Assembly (NCBI RefSeq): GCF_018207095.1
Contig: NZ_QOCZ01000001.1
Coordinates: 41,981 to 105,980 of the forward strand
DNA: 64,000 bases
Source: Nocardiopsis sp. MG754419
Lineage (GTDB): Bacteria > Actinomycetota > Actinomycetes > Streptosporangiales > Streptosporangiaceae
Direction of reading: 5' to 3'
Below the pieces are notes generated by a model that had not been told where the DNA came from, did no database searches, and saw only the letters and a program-made list of their open reading frames with translations. Position 1 is the first letter of the stretch, and each line of letters opens with the position of its first letter. Of the stretch, positions 42,532 through 50,496 are shown piece after piece. The translations under genes and the position numbers were made by a program.

Positions 42532-43742
42532 GCGCCGCGACCCCCGGCGACCGCGACCCCGCCGTCGAGTCCACCGAGCCCACCGAAACCGGGACCCCCG
42601 AAGCCCCCGCCGCCACTGCGGGTGGCGCGGGCGCCGCGTCCGGGACCGAGGGCTCCGGGTCCGCCCTGCCGGGCTGGACCGTACTGGGCCTGGTCATCGT
42701 CCTCGGCCTCGCCGCCACCACCCGTTTCCTCGAATCCTGGGTGCCCGACATCGCCGAGGGCACCGGCCTGGCCGGGTTCGCCGAGGCGGTCGAGTACCCC
42801 GTCTACGCGATCCTCCTGGGACTGCTGGGCAACCTCGTTCTGAGCCTGGTCGGTCTGCGCGATCGGCTGGCCTCGGCCTTCAAGACCGAGTTCTTCATCA
42901 AGACCGGCCTGGTCCTGCTGGGCTCGACCGTCCTGTTCGACGTCATCATCCACGCCGCCGGACCCGCGGTCCTCCAGGCCCTGTTCCTGGTGACCTCGGT
43001 GTTCCTGTTCGCGTGGTGGCTCGGGGGCAGGCTCGGTCTGGACGACCGGCTACGCGCCCTGCTGGCCTCCTCGGTGTCGATCTGCGGTGTGAGCGCCGCG
43101 ATCGCCGCAGCCGGGGCGGTCCAGGCCAAGAAGGAACAGCTGGCCTACACCGCCAGCCTGGTCATCCTGTTCGCCGTGCCCTCGATCTTCCTGCTGCCCT
43201 GGTTGGTCGAGGTGTTCGGGCTGAACAACGCCCAGGCGGGTGCCTGGATCGGCGGCAACATCGACACCACCGCCGCGGTCGCGGCCTCGGGTGCGATCGT
43301 GGGCGAGGAGGCCCTGCAGATCGCCTCCATCGTCAAGTCCACCCAGAACGTCCTCATGGGCGTGGTGGCGGTGGCGCTCACCGCCTACTTCGCCTTCAAG
43401 GTCGCCCCCGCGGGCGGCGAGGGCGGCGCCGACCGGCCGGGTCTGCGCACCCTGTGGGACCGTTTCCCCAAGTTCGTGCTGGGCTTCCTCGTCGCCTCGG
43501 TCGTGGCGACCCTGTGGGCCAACGGCACGGGCGACGAAGGTCAGGCGGGCCTGGACACCGCCAAGGCACTGCGGGACTGGTTCCTCATCGCCGCCTTCAC
43601 GAGCATCGGCCTGGAGTTCAAGCTGAGCTCGTTGCGTGAGGCCGGATGGCGCCCGATCGGCGTGTTCGCCGCCGCCACCGTGTTCAACCTGGTGGTCGGT
43701 CTGCTGCTGGCGGTGGTGCTCTTCCGCGACTTCGTCTTCTAG
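42528..43742 (+). CDS. YeiH/PF03601 family putative sulfate or sulfite exporter
   Basis: 404 residues from ATG 42528. After a 45-residue polar region rich in Thr, Glu and Ala, about ten membrane segments follow. Family signatures: FFIKTGLVLLGSTVLFDVI, SSVSICGVSAAIAAAGAV, AGAWIGGNIDTTAAVAASGAIVGEEALQIASIVKSTQNVLMGV and TSIGLEFKLSSLREAGWRP. Members are annotated as putative sulfate exporters and are often next to sulfur genes. Here the position after cysteine dioxygenase and rhodanese fits export of sulfite or sulfate. Confidence 0.88.
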   Translation: MSAATPGDRDPAVESTEPTETGTPEAPAATAGGAGAASGTEGSGSALPGWTVLGLVIVLGLAATTRFLESWVPDIAEGTGLAGFAEAVEYPVYAILLGLLGNLVLSLVGLRDRLASAFKTEFFIKTGLVLLGSTVLFDVIIHAAGPAVLQALFLVTSVFLFAWWLGGRLGLDDRLRALLASSVSICGVSAAIAAAGAVQAKKEQLAYTASLVILFAVPSIFLLPWLVEVFGLNNAQAGAWIGGNIDTTAAVAASGAIVGEEALQIASIVKSTQNVLMGVVAVALTAYFAFKVAPAGGEGGADRPGLRTLWDRFPKFVLGFLVASVVATLWANGTGDEGQAGLDTAKALRDWFLIAAFTSIGLEFKLSSLREAGWRPIGVFAAATVFNLVVGLLLAVVLFRDFVF

Positions 43743-44210
43743 GTCCGACGGTCCAAGGCCCCCTGCGCGGGGGAGCGGGCGCGGTGTGCCGAACGGGTAC
43801 GCCGCGCCCGGCGGCGTGGCGAGGCCGACCCCGCGGGTGTCCCTTCTCGGTCTGACGGCCCACGGTGGCGGAGCTGCGCCTCCGGGGCCGCCGCGTGGGA
43901 GCTCGCCTCCGGTCCCGTGCTCTCGGTCGGGTCGGCCGGCCACGCCCGCCGGCGGCCCGCGTCGCGTCAGGGGCGGGCCGGCTTCGGGCGCCCCGACCCG
44001 GGGAGGACCGGGCCCGGCCCACACCCGTCGACCCGTGCCGTAGCGGGACGGTGCGTCCCGCGGTGCCGCTCCGCGTCACGCCGGCGGTGCTCCGGCGCGC
44101 CACGAGGGCACACGGCGAGGGGCCGACCCGTGGGGTCGGCCCTTGGGCGCCCTGATCGGGTGCCTCACGCGAGGACGGGCCGCCGCGGGCGCTCGCGGCG
44201 GCCCGACCGG
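43743..44210. other. Intergenic region with a bidirectional terminator
   Basis: 468 bp of GC-rich DNA between convergent genes with no supported gene. Near its right end GGCCGACCC at 44121-44129 pairs with GGGTCGGCC at 44133-44141 around a GTG loop. Confidence 0.5.
44121..44141. terminator. Terminator hairpin between exporter and regulator genes
   Basis: A perfect 9-bp GC-rich stem with a 3-nt loop, placed between two convergent genes. Confidence 0.6.
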
Positions 44211-44774
44211 TCAGTCCCCCCGCTCCGGGACCGACATCGGATGCTCCGGGGGCGAGGAGCGAGGGCCGTGGTAGATGTAGCCCACCTTGCGCACCGTGGC
44301 GATGTGCTCCCCGGCGGGCCCGAGCTTGCGGCGCAGTCGATGGATGTGCACGTCGATGGTGCGCGAATGCAGTTCCCGACTCACACCCCAGACCCGTTCG
44401 AGCAGCTCGGACCGGGTGACCGCGCGACCGGGGGAGGCGGTCAGGCAGTCCAGGAGCTCGTACTCCTGATAGGTGAGTTCGACCTCGCGGCCCTCGGCCC
44501 AGACCCGACGGGCGTCCCGGTCCAGCAGCAGGTTCCCGCCGGTCACCTCCGGTACGGGGCGGGACCTGGCGTGCGGTTCGTCCACGACGACCCCGTAGAC
44601 CAGCATGTAGCGACCGCTCTCGGGCAGTGGCAGAACACCGAGGAGCGAGTGGTCGCCCTCGGGCGGACCGGTGTTCGCAGGGCGGTCCTCAGGGGTGGGG
44701 AGGGCGGCCAGGGAGGGCCGCGTGCGGGTGGCGCGACCGTCGGTTCCGGGGGTTGCGGTGTGTGCACTGAGCAT
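44211..44774 (-). CDS. Winged-helix transcriptional regulator (OmpR/PhoB DNA-binding domain, no receiver)
   Basis: 187 residues from ATG 44774. Residues about 90-180 form an OmpR-type winged helix: NLLLDRDARRVWAEGREVELTYQEYELLDCLTASPGRAVTRSELLERVWG, then RTIDVHIHRLRRKLG and TVRKVGYIYH. The first 85 residues are low-complexity and show no phospho-receiver Asp or Lys residues, so it is not a standard response regulator. Standing alone inside the sulfur island and divergent from a MetQ-like gene, it is the only regulator here and so the first candidate for control of these promoters. Confidence 0.8.
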   Translation of the reverse strand: MLSAHTATPGTDGRATRTRPSLAALPTPEDRPANTGPPEGDHSLLGVLPLPESGRYMLVYGVVVDEPHARSRPVPEVTGGNLLLDRDARRVWAEGREVELTYQEYELLDCLTASPGRAVTRSELLERVWGVSRELHSRTIDVHIHRLRRKLGPAGEHIATVRKVGYIYHGPRSSPPEHPMSVPERGD

Positions 44775-45014
44775 GACTCCATGATGCGCCGTATTTCCTT
44801 TAATATCTACCGGAGTAATAGGTAATTCGGTCCGCTGTGGCCAAGGCCACGTTTCACGCAAGGCAAAACGGATTATTCCTACCAATAAGGTGGACTAGTC
44901 TCTGATCAGCTCGTCGGCGCCCCACCAGGGCGTCCGGCCGCACCGCTGTCGGGTGGGCCCCACCTCGGGCTCCCCGGCGCGATCCTCCGACCCACGATCC
45001 CGAAGGAGTGCCTC
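44775..45014. promoter_or_regulatory. Divergent promoter region of regulator and MetQ-like genes
   Basis: 240 bp, AT-rich for this genome between 44790 and 44900. TACC-N9-GGTA occurs at 44808-44824, next to GGTAATTCGG, which resembles GGTAATCCGG at 40419. A CCTACC-N5-GGTGG block occurs at about 44879-44894. They may be weaker versions of the sulfur-island operator. Confidence 0.4.
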
Positions 45015-45875
45015 ATGCGCACGACCTCGACGCTCATCGGCGCCGCCGCCCTGATTCTCGCCGTCGCCGCCTGCGGTGCCCCCAGTGAGCAGAACTCCGA
45101 GGCCTCCGAGGACGGCCAGGGGCCGCTCCGCGTCGGCGTCAGCCCCGTGCCGCACGGCGACATCCTCGCCTTCATCGAGGAGAACCTCGCCGAGGAGGCC
45201 GGGCTGGAGCTCGACATCGTGGAGATCGCCGACTACAACACGCCCAACGCGCAGCTGGTCGAGGGCGACCTGGACGCCAACTACTTCCAGCACCGCTCGT
45301 TCCTCAACGAGTGGGTCGAGAACGGTCCCGACGCGGACCTGAACTATGTCACGGACGTCCACATCGAGCGACTGGGGCTGTACTCCGAGACGGTCGACGG
45401 CCTGGACGACCTGCCCGACGGCGCCGAGATCGCGGTTCCCAACGACCCGGCCAACCTCAACCGCGCCCTGGGCATCCTCGAGGCCGAGGGTCTGATCACC
45501 GTCGACCCGGAGGCGGGCGAGACCGCGACCGAGAACGACATCACCGACAACCCGAACGACCTGACGGTCCTGCCGCTGGAGGCCGCCCAGCTTCCGCGTT
45601 CGGTCTCCGACGTCGACGCCGCCGTCGTCAACGGCAACTACGCCATCGAGGCCGACCTGACCGAGGAGTCCAACCTCCTGGCCTGGGAGCCCGAGGGCGA
45701 CGACTACGTCCAGAAGTACGCCAACGGTCTGGTGGCGCTGGAGGAGAACGTCGACGACGAGCGCGTGCAGCTGCTGGCCGAACTGCTCCACGACGAGCAG
45801 GTCCTGGAGTACATCCAGGAGACCTGGCAGGGCGTCGTGCTGGCGGTCGACGCCGACGGCCAGCCGGTCGAGTAG
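45015..45875 (+). CDS. MetQ/NlpA family lipoprotein (methionine-type binding protein)
   Basis: 286 residues from ATG 45015 after CGAAGGAG. The signal peptide ends in the lipobox LAVAACGAP. The mature protein matches NlpA/MetQ throughout: LRVGVSPVPHGDILAFIEENLAEEAGLELDIVEIADYNTPNAQLVEGDLDANYFQHRSFLNEW, then NDPANLNRALGILEAEGLI and DAAVVNGNYAIEADL. It should bind methionine or a related sulfur amino acid outside the membrane. No MetN ATPase or MetI permease is adjacent, so it must use a transporter elsewhere. Confidence 0.92.
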   Translation: MRTTSTLIGAAALILAVAACGAPSEQNSEASEDGQGPLRVGVSPVPHGDILAFIEENLAEEAGLELDIVEIADYNTPNAQLVEGDLDANYFQHRSFLNEWVENGPDADLNYVTDVHIERLGLYSETVDGLDDLPDGAEIAVPNDPANLNRALGILEAEGLITVDPEAGETATENDITDNPNDLTVLPLEAAQLPRSVSDVDAAVVNGNYAIEADLTEESNLLAWEPEGDDYVQKYANGLVALEENVDDERVQLLAELLHDEQVLEYIQETWQGVVLAVDADGQPVE

Positions 45876-45908
45876 GGACGATCGCGGCGGTGCGCCGCCG
45901 CGTCGTTC

Positions 45909-45940
45909 AGGGCGGTGGGGTTCTTCGACCCCGCCGCCCT
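45909..45940 (+). terminator. Terminator after the MetQ-like gene
   Basis: 13-bp stem AGGGCGGTGGGGT (45909-45921) with 45928-45940, one G-T wobble, TCTTCG loop and a short T tail. Confidence 0.8.
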
Positions 45941-46010
45941 TTCGTGTGTCCGGAGTCCGGTCGTGGGAGTGTCCCAGGTCACAACGGGGACGTTCGCCAA
46001 GTCTTCCACA

Positions 46011-46031
46011 AAACCTACTTATTAAGTAGAG
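46011..46031. promoter_or_regulatory. Sulfur-island operator/promoter element, copy A
   Basis: Centre CTACTTATTAAGTAG (46015-46029) is a perfect inverted repeat with 6-bp arms, flanked by AAAC on the left and AGTTTT on the right. It is 38 bp before the binding-protein ATG and is repeated almost exactly at 47503. Confidence 0.65.
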
Positions 46032-46068
46032 TTTTCCTGTTCGTCCCACCGACCGAAGAGGACCCCCA

Positions 46069-47115
46069 ATGAGCATGCGTACGTCCGCGCTGTCGACCGC
46101 CGCCGCGGCACTGGCGATCGGGTTGGTCGCGACCGCCTGTGGGGGATCCGGCGGAGGCGAGGGCGACGCCGACACCCTCAACCTCGGCTACTTCCCCAAC
46201 ATCACCCACGTGCCCGCCCTGGTCGGGGTGGAGAACGGCATCTTCGCCGAGGCCCTCGGTGACGTCGAACTCTCCACCCAGACGTTCAACGCCGGTCCGG
46301 ACGCGATCAACGCGCTCTTCTCCGGTGAGGTGGACGCGACCTTCATCGGGCCCAACCCGGCCATCAACGGCTGGTCCCAGTCGGGTGGCACGGCGCTGCA
46401 CATCATCGCGGGTTCCACCTCGCAGGGCGCCGGTCTGGTCGTGCGCGAGGGCATCGACAGCGTCGAGGACCTGCCCGGCCACACCCTCTCCACGCCCCAG
46501 CTGGGCAACACGCAGGACGTGGCGCTGCGCTGGTTCGTCGAGGAGCAGGGATGGGAGGTCGACACCGAGGGCGGTGGCGAGCTGTCGATCCTGCCCCAGG
46601 ACAACGCCGAGATCATCGACACCTTCGCGCTCGGCGAGATCGACGGGGCCTGGGTGCCCGAACCCCACCTGAGTCGGCTGGTCCTGGACCACGACGCCGA
46701 ACTGCTCGTCGACGAGAAGGACCTGTGGCCCGAGACCGACGGCGAGTTCGTGACCACCCACCTGATCGTCAACGCCGACTTCCTGGAGGCCGAACCCGAT
46801 GTCGTCGAGGATCTTCTGCGCGGCCACATCGAGACGGTCGACTGGATCAACGACCACTCCGATGAGGCCCAGGAGGCCGCCATCGCCCACCTGGAGTCCC
46901 TGACCGGTGGCGACCTCAACCCCGAGGTGATCGCGTCGGCCCTCGACAACGTCACGTTCACCGTCGACCCGGTCGCGCCCTCCCTGCGGGGCGGCGCGGA
47001 ACACGCGGAGGCGGTCGGTCTGCTCGACCCGGTGGACCTGGAGGGGATCTACGAACTGGATCTGCTCAACGGTCTCCTCGCGGAGGAGGGTCGCGACGAG
47101 GTCGAGGGCTTCTGA
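46069..47115 (+). CDS. SsuA/TauA-like ABC substrate-binding lipoprotein (first copy)
   Basis: 348 residues from ATG 46069. The lipobox is LVATACGGS. Mature blocks LNLGYFPNITHVPALVGVENGIFAEALGDV, FNAGPDAINALFSGEVDATFIGPNPAINGW, GSTSQGAGLVVREGIDSVEDLPGHTLSTPQLGNTQDVALRWFVEEQGWEVD and GEIDGAWVPEPHLSRLV define the NMT1/aliphatic sulfonate-binding class. It is about two thirds identical to the next binding protein, which belongs to the ATPase-permease operon. Probably a duplicate with a shifted ligand range (sulfonates, taurine or similar). Confidence 0.9.
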   Translation: MSMRTSALSTAAAALAIGLVATACGGSGGGEGDADTLNLGYFPNITHVPALVGVENGIFAEALGDVELSTQTFNAGPDAINALFSGEVDATFIGPNPAINGWSQSGGTALHIIAGSTSQGAGLVVREGIDSVEDLPGHTLSTPQLGNTQDVALRWFVEEQGWEVDTEGGGELSILPQDNAEIIDTFALGEIDGAWVPEPHLSRLVLDHDAELLVDEKDLWPETDGEFVTTHLIVNADFLEAEPDVVEDLLRGHIETVDWINDHSDEAQEAAIAHLESLTGGDLNPEVIASALDNVTFTVDPVAPSLRGGAEHAEAVGLLDPVDLEGIYELDLLNGLLAEEGRDEVEGF

Positions 47116-47127
47116 GTCCGGTCTCGC

Positions 47128-47152
47128 GGGGCCGGGTCCCTCGCCCGGCCCC
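47128..47152 (+). terminator. Terminator after the first binding-protein gene
   Basis: GGGGCCGGG (47128-47136) pairs perfectly with CCCGGCCCC (47144-47152) over a 7-nt loop, 13 bp after the stop codon. Confidence 0.7.
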
Positions 47153-47502
47153 GGCCCGTGCGCTGCCTTGAGCATCCGCGTCGGGGCCTTCCCGGAGTCG
47201 GCGGTCGGGGCTCCGACACCCGAGAGCGAGCACGTCCGCTCCGGCGTGTGAGCTCCGGTAGGGGCGGTGGGTACGCCACCCACCGCCCCTCACGCATGGT
47301 GATCCGGGCCACATTCTGTGAGTGTTCGCGGGTCGTGCCCCGATCGCCGGGGACGCGCAGGGTGATCGACGCCCCCGGTCGCCCGCGCCGGTCGGGCGCG
47401 GATGAGCTGCGGCGTCCCACCGAATGAGACTCACCCCGCGTGGTCGCCCTCCCCGTTCCGCCTGGTCGCCCGGTCGGACGAGCGGAGGGTCGCGCTTCCA
47501 CA

Positions 47503-47523
47503 AAACCTACTTCTTAAGTAGAG
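47503..47523. promoter_or_regulatory. Sulfur-island operator/promoter element, copy B
   Basis: Centre CTACTTCTTAAGTAG (47507-47521) is again a 6-bp-arm inverted repeat. The surrounding bases CTTCCACAAAAC and AGTTT are the same as in copy A, so the promoter was duplicated with the gene or is strongly constrained. Confidence 0.65.
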
Positions 47524-47562
47524 TTTCACCCGTCCCACCTCAGACACCGAAGGACCCCTGAC

Positions 47563-48630
47563 ATGCGTGTTCCCCCGATCCCGCTGAGATCCTCCGCGGC
47601 CGCCCTGGCCGTGGGCCTGGTCGCGACCGCGTGTGCGGGCGAGGGGAACGGCCCGGCCTCCGGCGCCGACGGCCTCACCCTCGGCTACTTCCCGAACATC
47701 ACCCACGCTCCCGCCCTGATCGGCGTCGAGAACGGGATCTACGAGGAGGCGCTCGGTGACGTCGCCTTCGACACCCAGACCTTCCACAACGGACCCGACG
47801 CGGTCAATGCGCTCTTCTCGGGCGAGGTCGACGCGGCCTTCCTCGGGCCCAACCCGGCCGTCAACGGCTGGTCCCAGTCCGAGGGGGAGGCGCTGCACGT
47901 CATCGCCGGCGCCGCCACCCAGGGCACCGGCCTCGTGGTCCGCGACCACATCGAGACCGTGGAGGACCTGCCCGGACACACCTTCTCCACCCCGATGCTC
48001 GGGGGCACCCAGGACGTGGCACTGCGCTGGTTCGCCCAGGAACAGGGGTGGGAGGTCGACACCGCCGGCGGCGGCGACCTGTCGATCATTCCGCAGGACA
48101 ACCCGGACACCGTCGACGCCTTCGCGCTCGGCGAGATCGACGGCGCCTGGCTGCCCGAGCCGCACCTGAGCCGGATCCTCGACCAGGACGACGCGCACCT
48201 GCTCATCGACGAGCCGGACCTGTGGGAGGAGACCGACGGCCACTACGTCACCACGCTCCTCATCGTCAACGCCGACTTCCTGGAGGAGTACCCCGAGACC
48301 GTACGGGACCTGCTGCGCGGCCACGTCGAATCCGTCGACCGGATCGACGCCGACCCCGACGAGGCCGCCGAGACCTCCCGCGCACATCTGGAGGCGCTCA
48401 CCGGCGGTGCACTCGACCCCGAGCTCACCGCGGTGGCCTTCGAGAACGTCACCTTCACCGTCGACCCGGCCGCGCACTCACTGGTCACCCAGTCCGAGCA
48501 GGCCGAGGCGATCGACCTGCTGGAACCCGTCGACCTCAACGGAATCTTCGCCCTCGACCCGCTCAACGACGTCCTGGCCGAGGCCGGGCACGAGCCGGTC
48601 GAGGGCCTGCAAGGGGAAGGGCAGTCATGA
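47563..48630 (+). CDS. SsuA/TauA-like ABC substrate-binding lipoprotein (second copy)
   Basis: 355 residues from ATG 47563. Lipobox LVATACAGE. LTLGYFPNITHAPALIGVENGIYEEALGDV, FHNGPDAVNALFSGEVDAAFLGPNPAVNGW and LGGTQDVALRWFAQEQGWEVD parallel the first copy. Its stop overlaps the ATPase start (ATGA), so it is the operon's own binding protein. The substrate is probably an alkanesulfonate, sulfate ester or taurine, feeding the SsuD operon. Confidence 0.92.
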   Translation: MRVPPIPLRSSAAALAVGLVATACAGEGNGPASGADGLTLGYFPNITHAPALIGVENGIYEEALGDVAFDTQTFHNGPDAVNALFSGEVDAAFLGPNPAVNGWSQSEGEALHVIAGAATQGTGLVVRDHIETVEDLPGHTFSTPMLGGTQDVALRWFAQEQGWEVDTAGGGDLSIIPQDNPDTVDAFALGEIDGAWLPEPHLSRILDQDDAHLLIDEPDLWEETDGHYVTTLLIVNADFLEEYPETVRDLLRGHVESVDRIDADPDEAAETSRAHLEALTGGALDPELTAVAFENVTFTVDPAAHSLVTQSEQAEAIDLLEPVDLNGIFALDPLNDVLAEAGHEPVEGLQGEGQS

Positions 48631-49397
48631 CCACCACCACCGAGCCTCTCACCGGCACCAACGCCGTGGAGATCGATGACATCTCCAAGGTGTTCGGGCG
48701 CGGCCGTGGCGCCGTCACCGCCATCGACGGGATGTCCGTCCACGTCCGGGAGGGGGAGTTCCTGGCCATCCTGGGCGCCTCCGGCTGCGGCAAGAGCACC
48801 CTGCTGTCCCTGGTCGCGGGGCTGGAACAGCCCACCACCGGCACCGTCAGCGTGGGCGACCACCGCGTGGCCATGATGTTCCAGGAGGCGGCGCTCTTCC
48901 CCTGGCTCACCGTCGGCGCCAACATCGAGATCCCCATGAAGGTCAACAGGGTGCCCAAGGCCGAGCGCAGGAAGCGTGTGGCCGAGCTCCTGGACCTGGT
49001 GCGCCTCACCGGCTTCGAGCGCAAGCGCCCGCACGAGCTCTCCGGCGGGATGCGCCAGCGCGTGGCCCTGGCGCGTGCCCTGGCGCAGGACGCCGACGTC
49101 CTGCTCATGGACGAACCCTTCGGCGCGCTGGACGCGATGACCCGGGACATCCTCCACGACGAGCTGGAGCGGATCTGGCGGGAGAAGTCCCTGACCATCA
49201 TGTTCGTCACCCACAACGTTCGTGAGGCGGTGCGTCTGGGTGACGCGGTCGTCCTGCTGTCCAGCCGTCCCGGGCGGGTGATCTCGGAGTTCGAGGTGGA
49301 GGGCGAACGCCCCCGCCGCATCGACTCCGCGCAGATCGCCGAACAGGCCGCCACCATCACCGACCGACTTCGCGAGGAGGTCTCGCGCCATGCCTGA
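48627..49397 (+). CDS. SsuB/TauB-like ABC transporter ATPase
   Basis: 256 residues from ATG 48627, overlapping the preceding stop. Walker A GASGCGKST, Q-loop MFQEAALFPW, signature LSGGMRQRVALARAL, Walker B VLLMDEPFGALD and H-loop FVTHNV are complete. The pattern PFGALDAMTR and FVTHNVREAVRLGDAVVLLSSRPGRV is that of the nitrate/sulfonate/taurine importer group. Overlaps the permease gene by eight bases. Confidence 0.94.
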   Translation: MTTTTEPLTGTNAVEIDDISKVFGRGRGAVTAIDGMSVHVREGEFLAILGASGCGKSTLLSLVAGLEQPTTGTVSVGDHRVAMMFQEAALFPWLTVGANIEIPMKVNRVPKAERRKRVAELLDLVRLTGFERKRPHELSGGMRQRVALARALAQDADVLLMDEPFGALDAMTRDILHDELERIWREKSLTIMFVTHNVREAVRLGDAVVLLSSRPGRVISEFEVEGERPRRIDSAQIAEQAATITDRLREEVSRHA

Positions 49398-50262
49398 GAC
49401 CCGGACCGGCGACAACGCCGTCCAAGGACTGGACGCCCTCGAACTCCAGCCCAAGCGCGGCACCGCCGAGCGGAGTCCGGGCGAGATCGCCCGCGCGGTG
49501 TGGGCGGGCACCTGGCCCAAGCTCGCCGCGGTCGTGTTGGTGCTGCTGGCCTGGCAGGCCGTGGTGTGGAGCGGTTGGCGCTCGGAGTGGGTCTTCCCCG
49601 GGCCGGACCGTGTACTGCCCACGCTCTTCAACGAGATCACCACCCCCGAGTTCTGGGAGGCCGTGCGGGTCACCATGCGGAGGGCCTTCATCGGCTTCGC
49701 CCTGGCCCTCGCGGTGGGTGTGGTCATCGGCCTGGCGGTGTCGCAGTTCAAGCCCCTGCGGGTGGCGATCGGCTCGCTCATCACCGGCCTGCAGACCATG
49801 CCGTCCATCGTGTGGTTCCCGTTCGCGATGCTGCTCTACGGCATCAGCGAGTCCGCGATCATGTTCGTCATCATCCTGGGCGCCGCGCCCTCGATCGCGG
49901 GCGGTCTGACCTCGGGTATCGACTACGTGCCGCCGTCGCTGCTGCGCGCGGGCAAGGTGATGGGACTCCAGGGTGTGCAGCGGTACCGCCTGCTCATCAT
50001 CCCCGCGGCGTTGCCGATGTTCGTCACCGGCCTCAAGCAGGGCTGGGCGTTCGCCTGGCGGTCCCTGATGGCCGGTGAGCTGCTGGTCATCATCAACCAG
50101 CAGAACTCGATCGGATGGGCACTGAGTCAGGCACGTCAGCTCAACGACGCCGAACGCCTGCTCAGCTACATCATCATCGTGCTGGCGATCGGCATCATGA
50201 TCGACCTGTTCTTCAACTGGGCGGATCGTTCGCTGCGTCGCCGGTGGGGCATCACCCAGTAA
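49390..50262 (+). CDS. SsuC/TauC-like ABC transporter permease
   Basis: 290 residues from ATG 49390. About six membrane helices; the EAA-type coupling loop reads IDYVPPSLLRAGKVMGLQGVQRYRLLIIPAALPMFVTGLKQGWAFAWRSLMAGELL, which is typical for the BPD_transp_1 permeases of sulfonate and nitrate importers. The first 35 residues are a polar cytoplasmic lead. It completes a one-binding-protein, one-ATPase, one-permease importer in which the permease forms a homodimer. Confidence 0.93.
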   Translation: MPETRTGDNAVQGLDALELQPKRGTAERSPGEIARAVWAGTWPKLAAVVLVLLAWQAVVWSGWRSEWVFPGPDRVLPTLFNEITTPEFWEAVRVTMRRAFIGFALALAVGVVIGLAVSQFKPLRVAIGSLITGLQTMPSIVWFPFAMLLYGISESAIMFVIILGAAPSIAGGLTSGIDYVPPSLLRAGKVMGLQGVQRYRLLIIPAALPMFVTGLKQGWAFAWRSLMAGELLVIINQQNSIGWALSQARQLNDAERLLSYIIIVLAIGIMIDLFFNWADRSLRRRWGITQ

Positions 50263-50276
50263 CGGGAACGGGCGTG

Positions 50277-50310
50277 GTGGGGGTCGTGCGCGTCGGCGCA
50301 CGGCCCCCAC
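50277..50310 (+). terminator. Terminator after the sulfonate importer operon
   Basis: 15-bp stem GTGGGGGTCGTGCGC (50277-50291) with 50296-50310, one T-G wobble, loop GTCG, 15 bp after the permease stop codon. Confidence 0.8.
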
Positions 50311-50496
50311 CGTCGTCCCGGTGGTCCGTGCTCGGCGGGGGAGGACGTCACCGTCCCCCGCGCGTCCACACCGGCCACCGACCACCGGGCACCGGGCACG
50401 GGGGCGCGACGGCGACACCGGAGCACGCCGCATGGAGACGATCCCTCGGAGAACCCCCCGAGGCAGGAGAGGTGTTCGGACGTGCCCGCCCGGAAC

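Larger units (their letters stand above)
47116..47562. other. Intergenic region between the duplicated binding-protein genes
   Basis: 447 bp with no supported gene. It starts with a terminator and ends with the second copy of the sulfur operator; between them is GC-rich DNA without motif. Confidence 0.5.
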
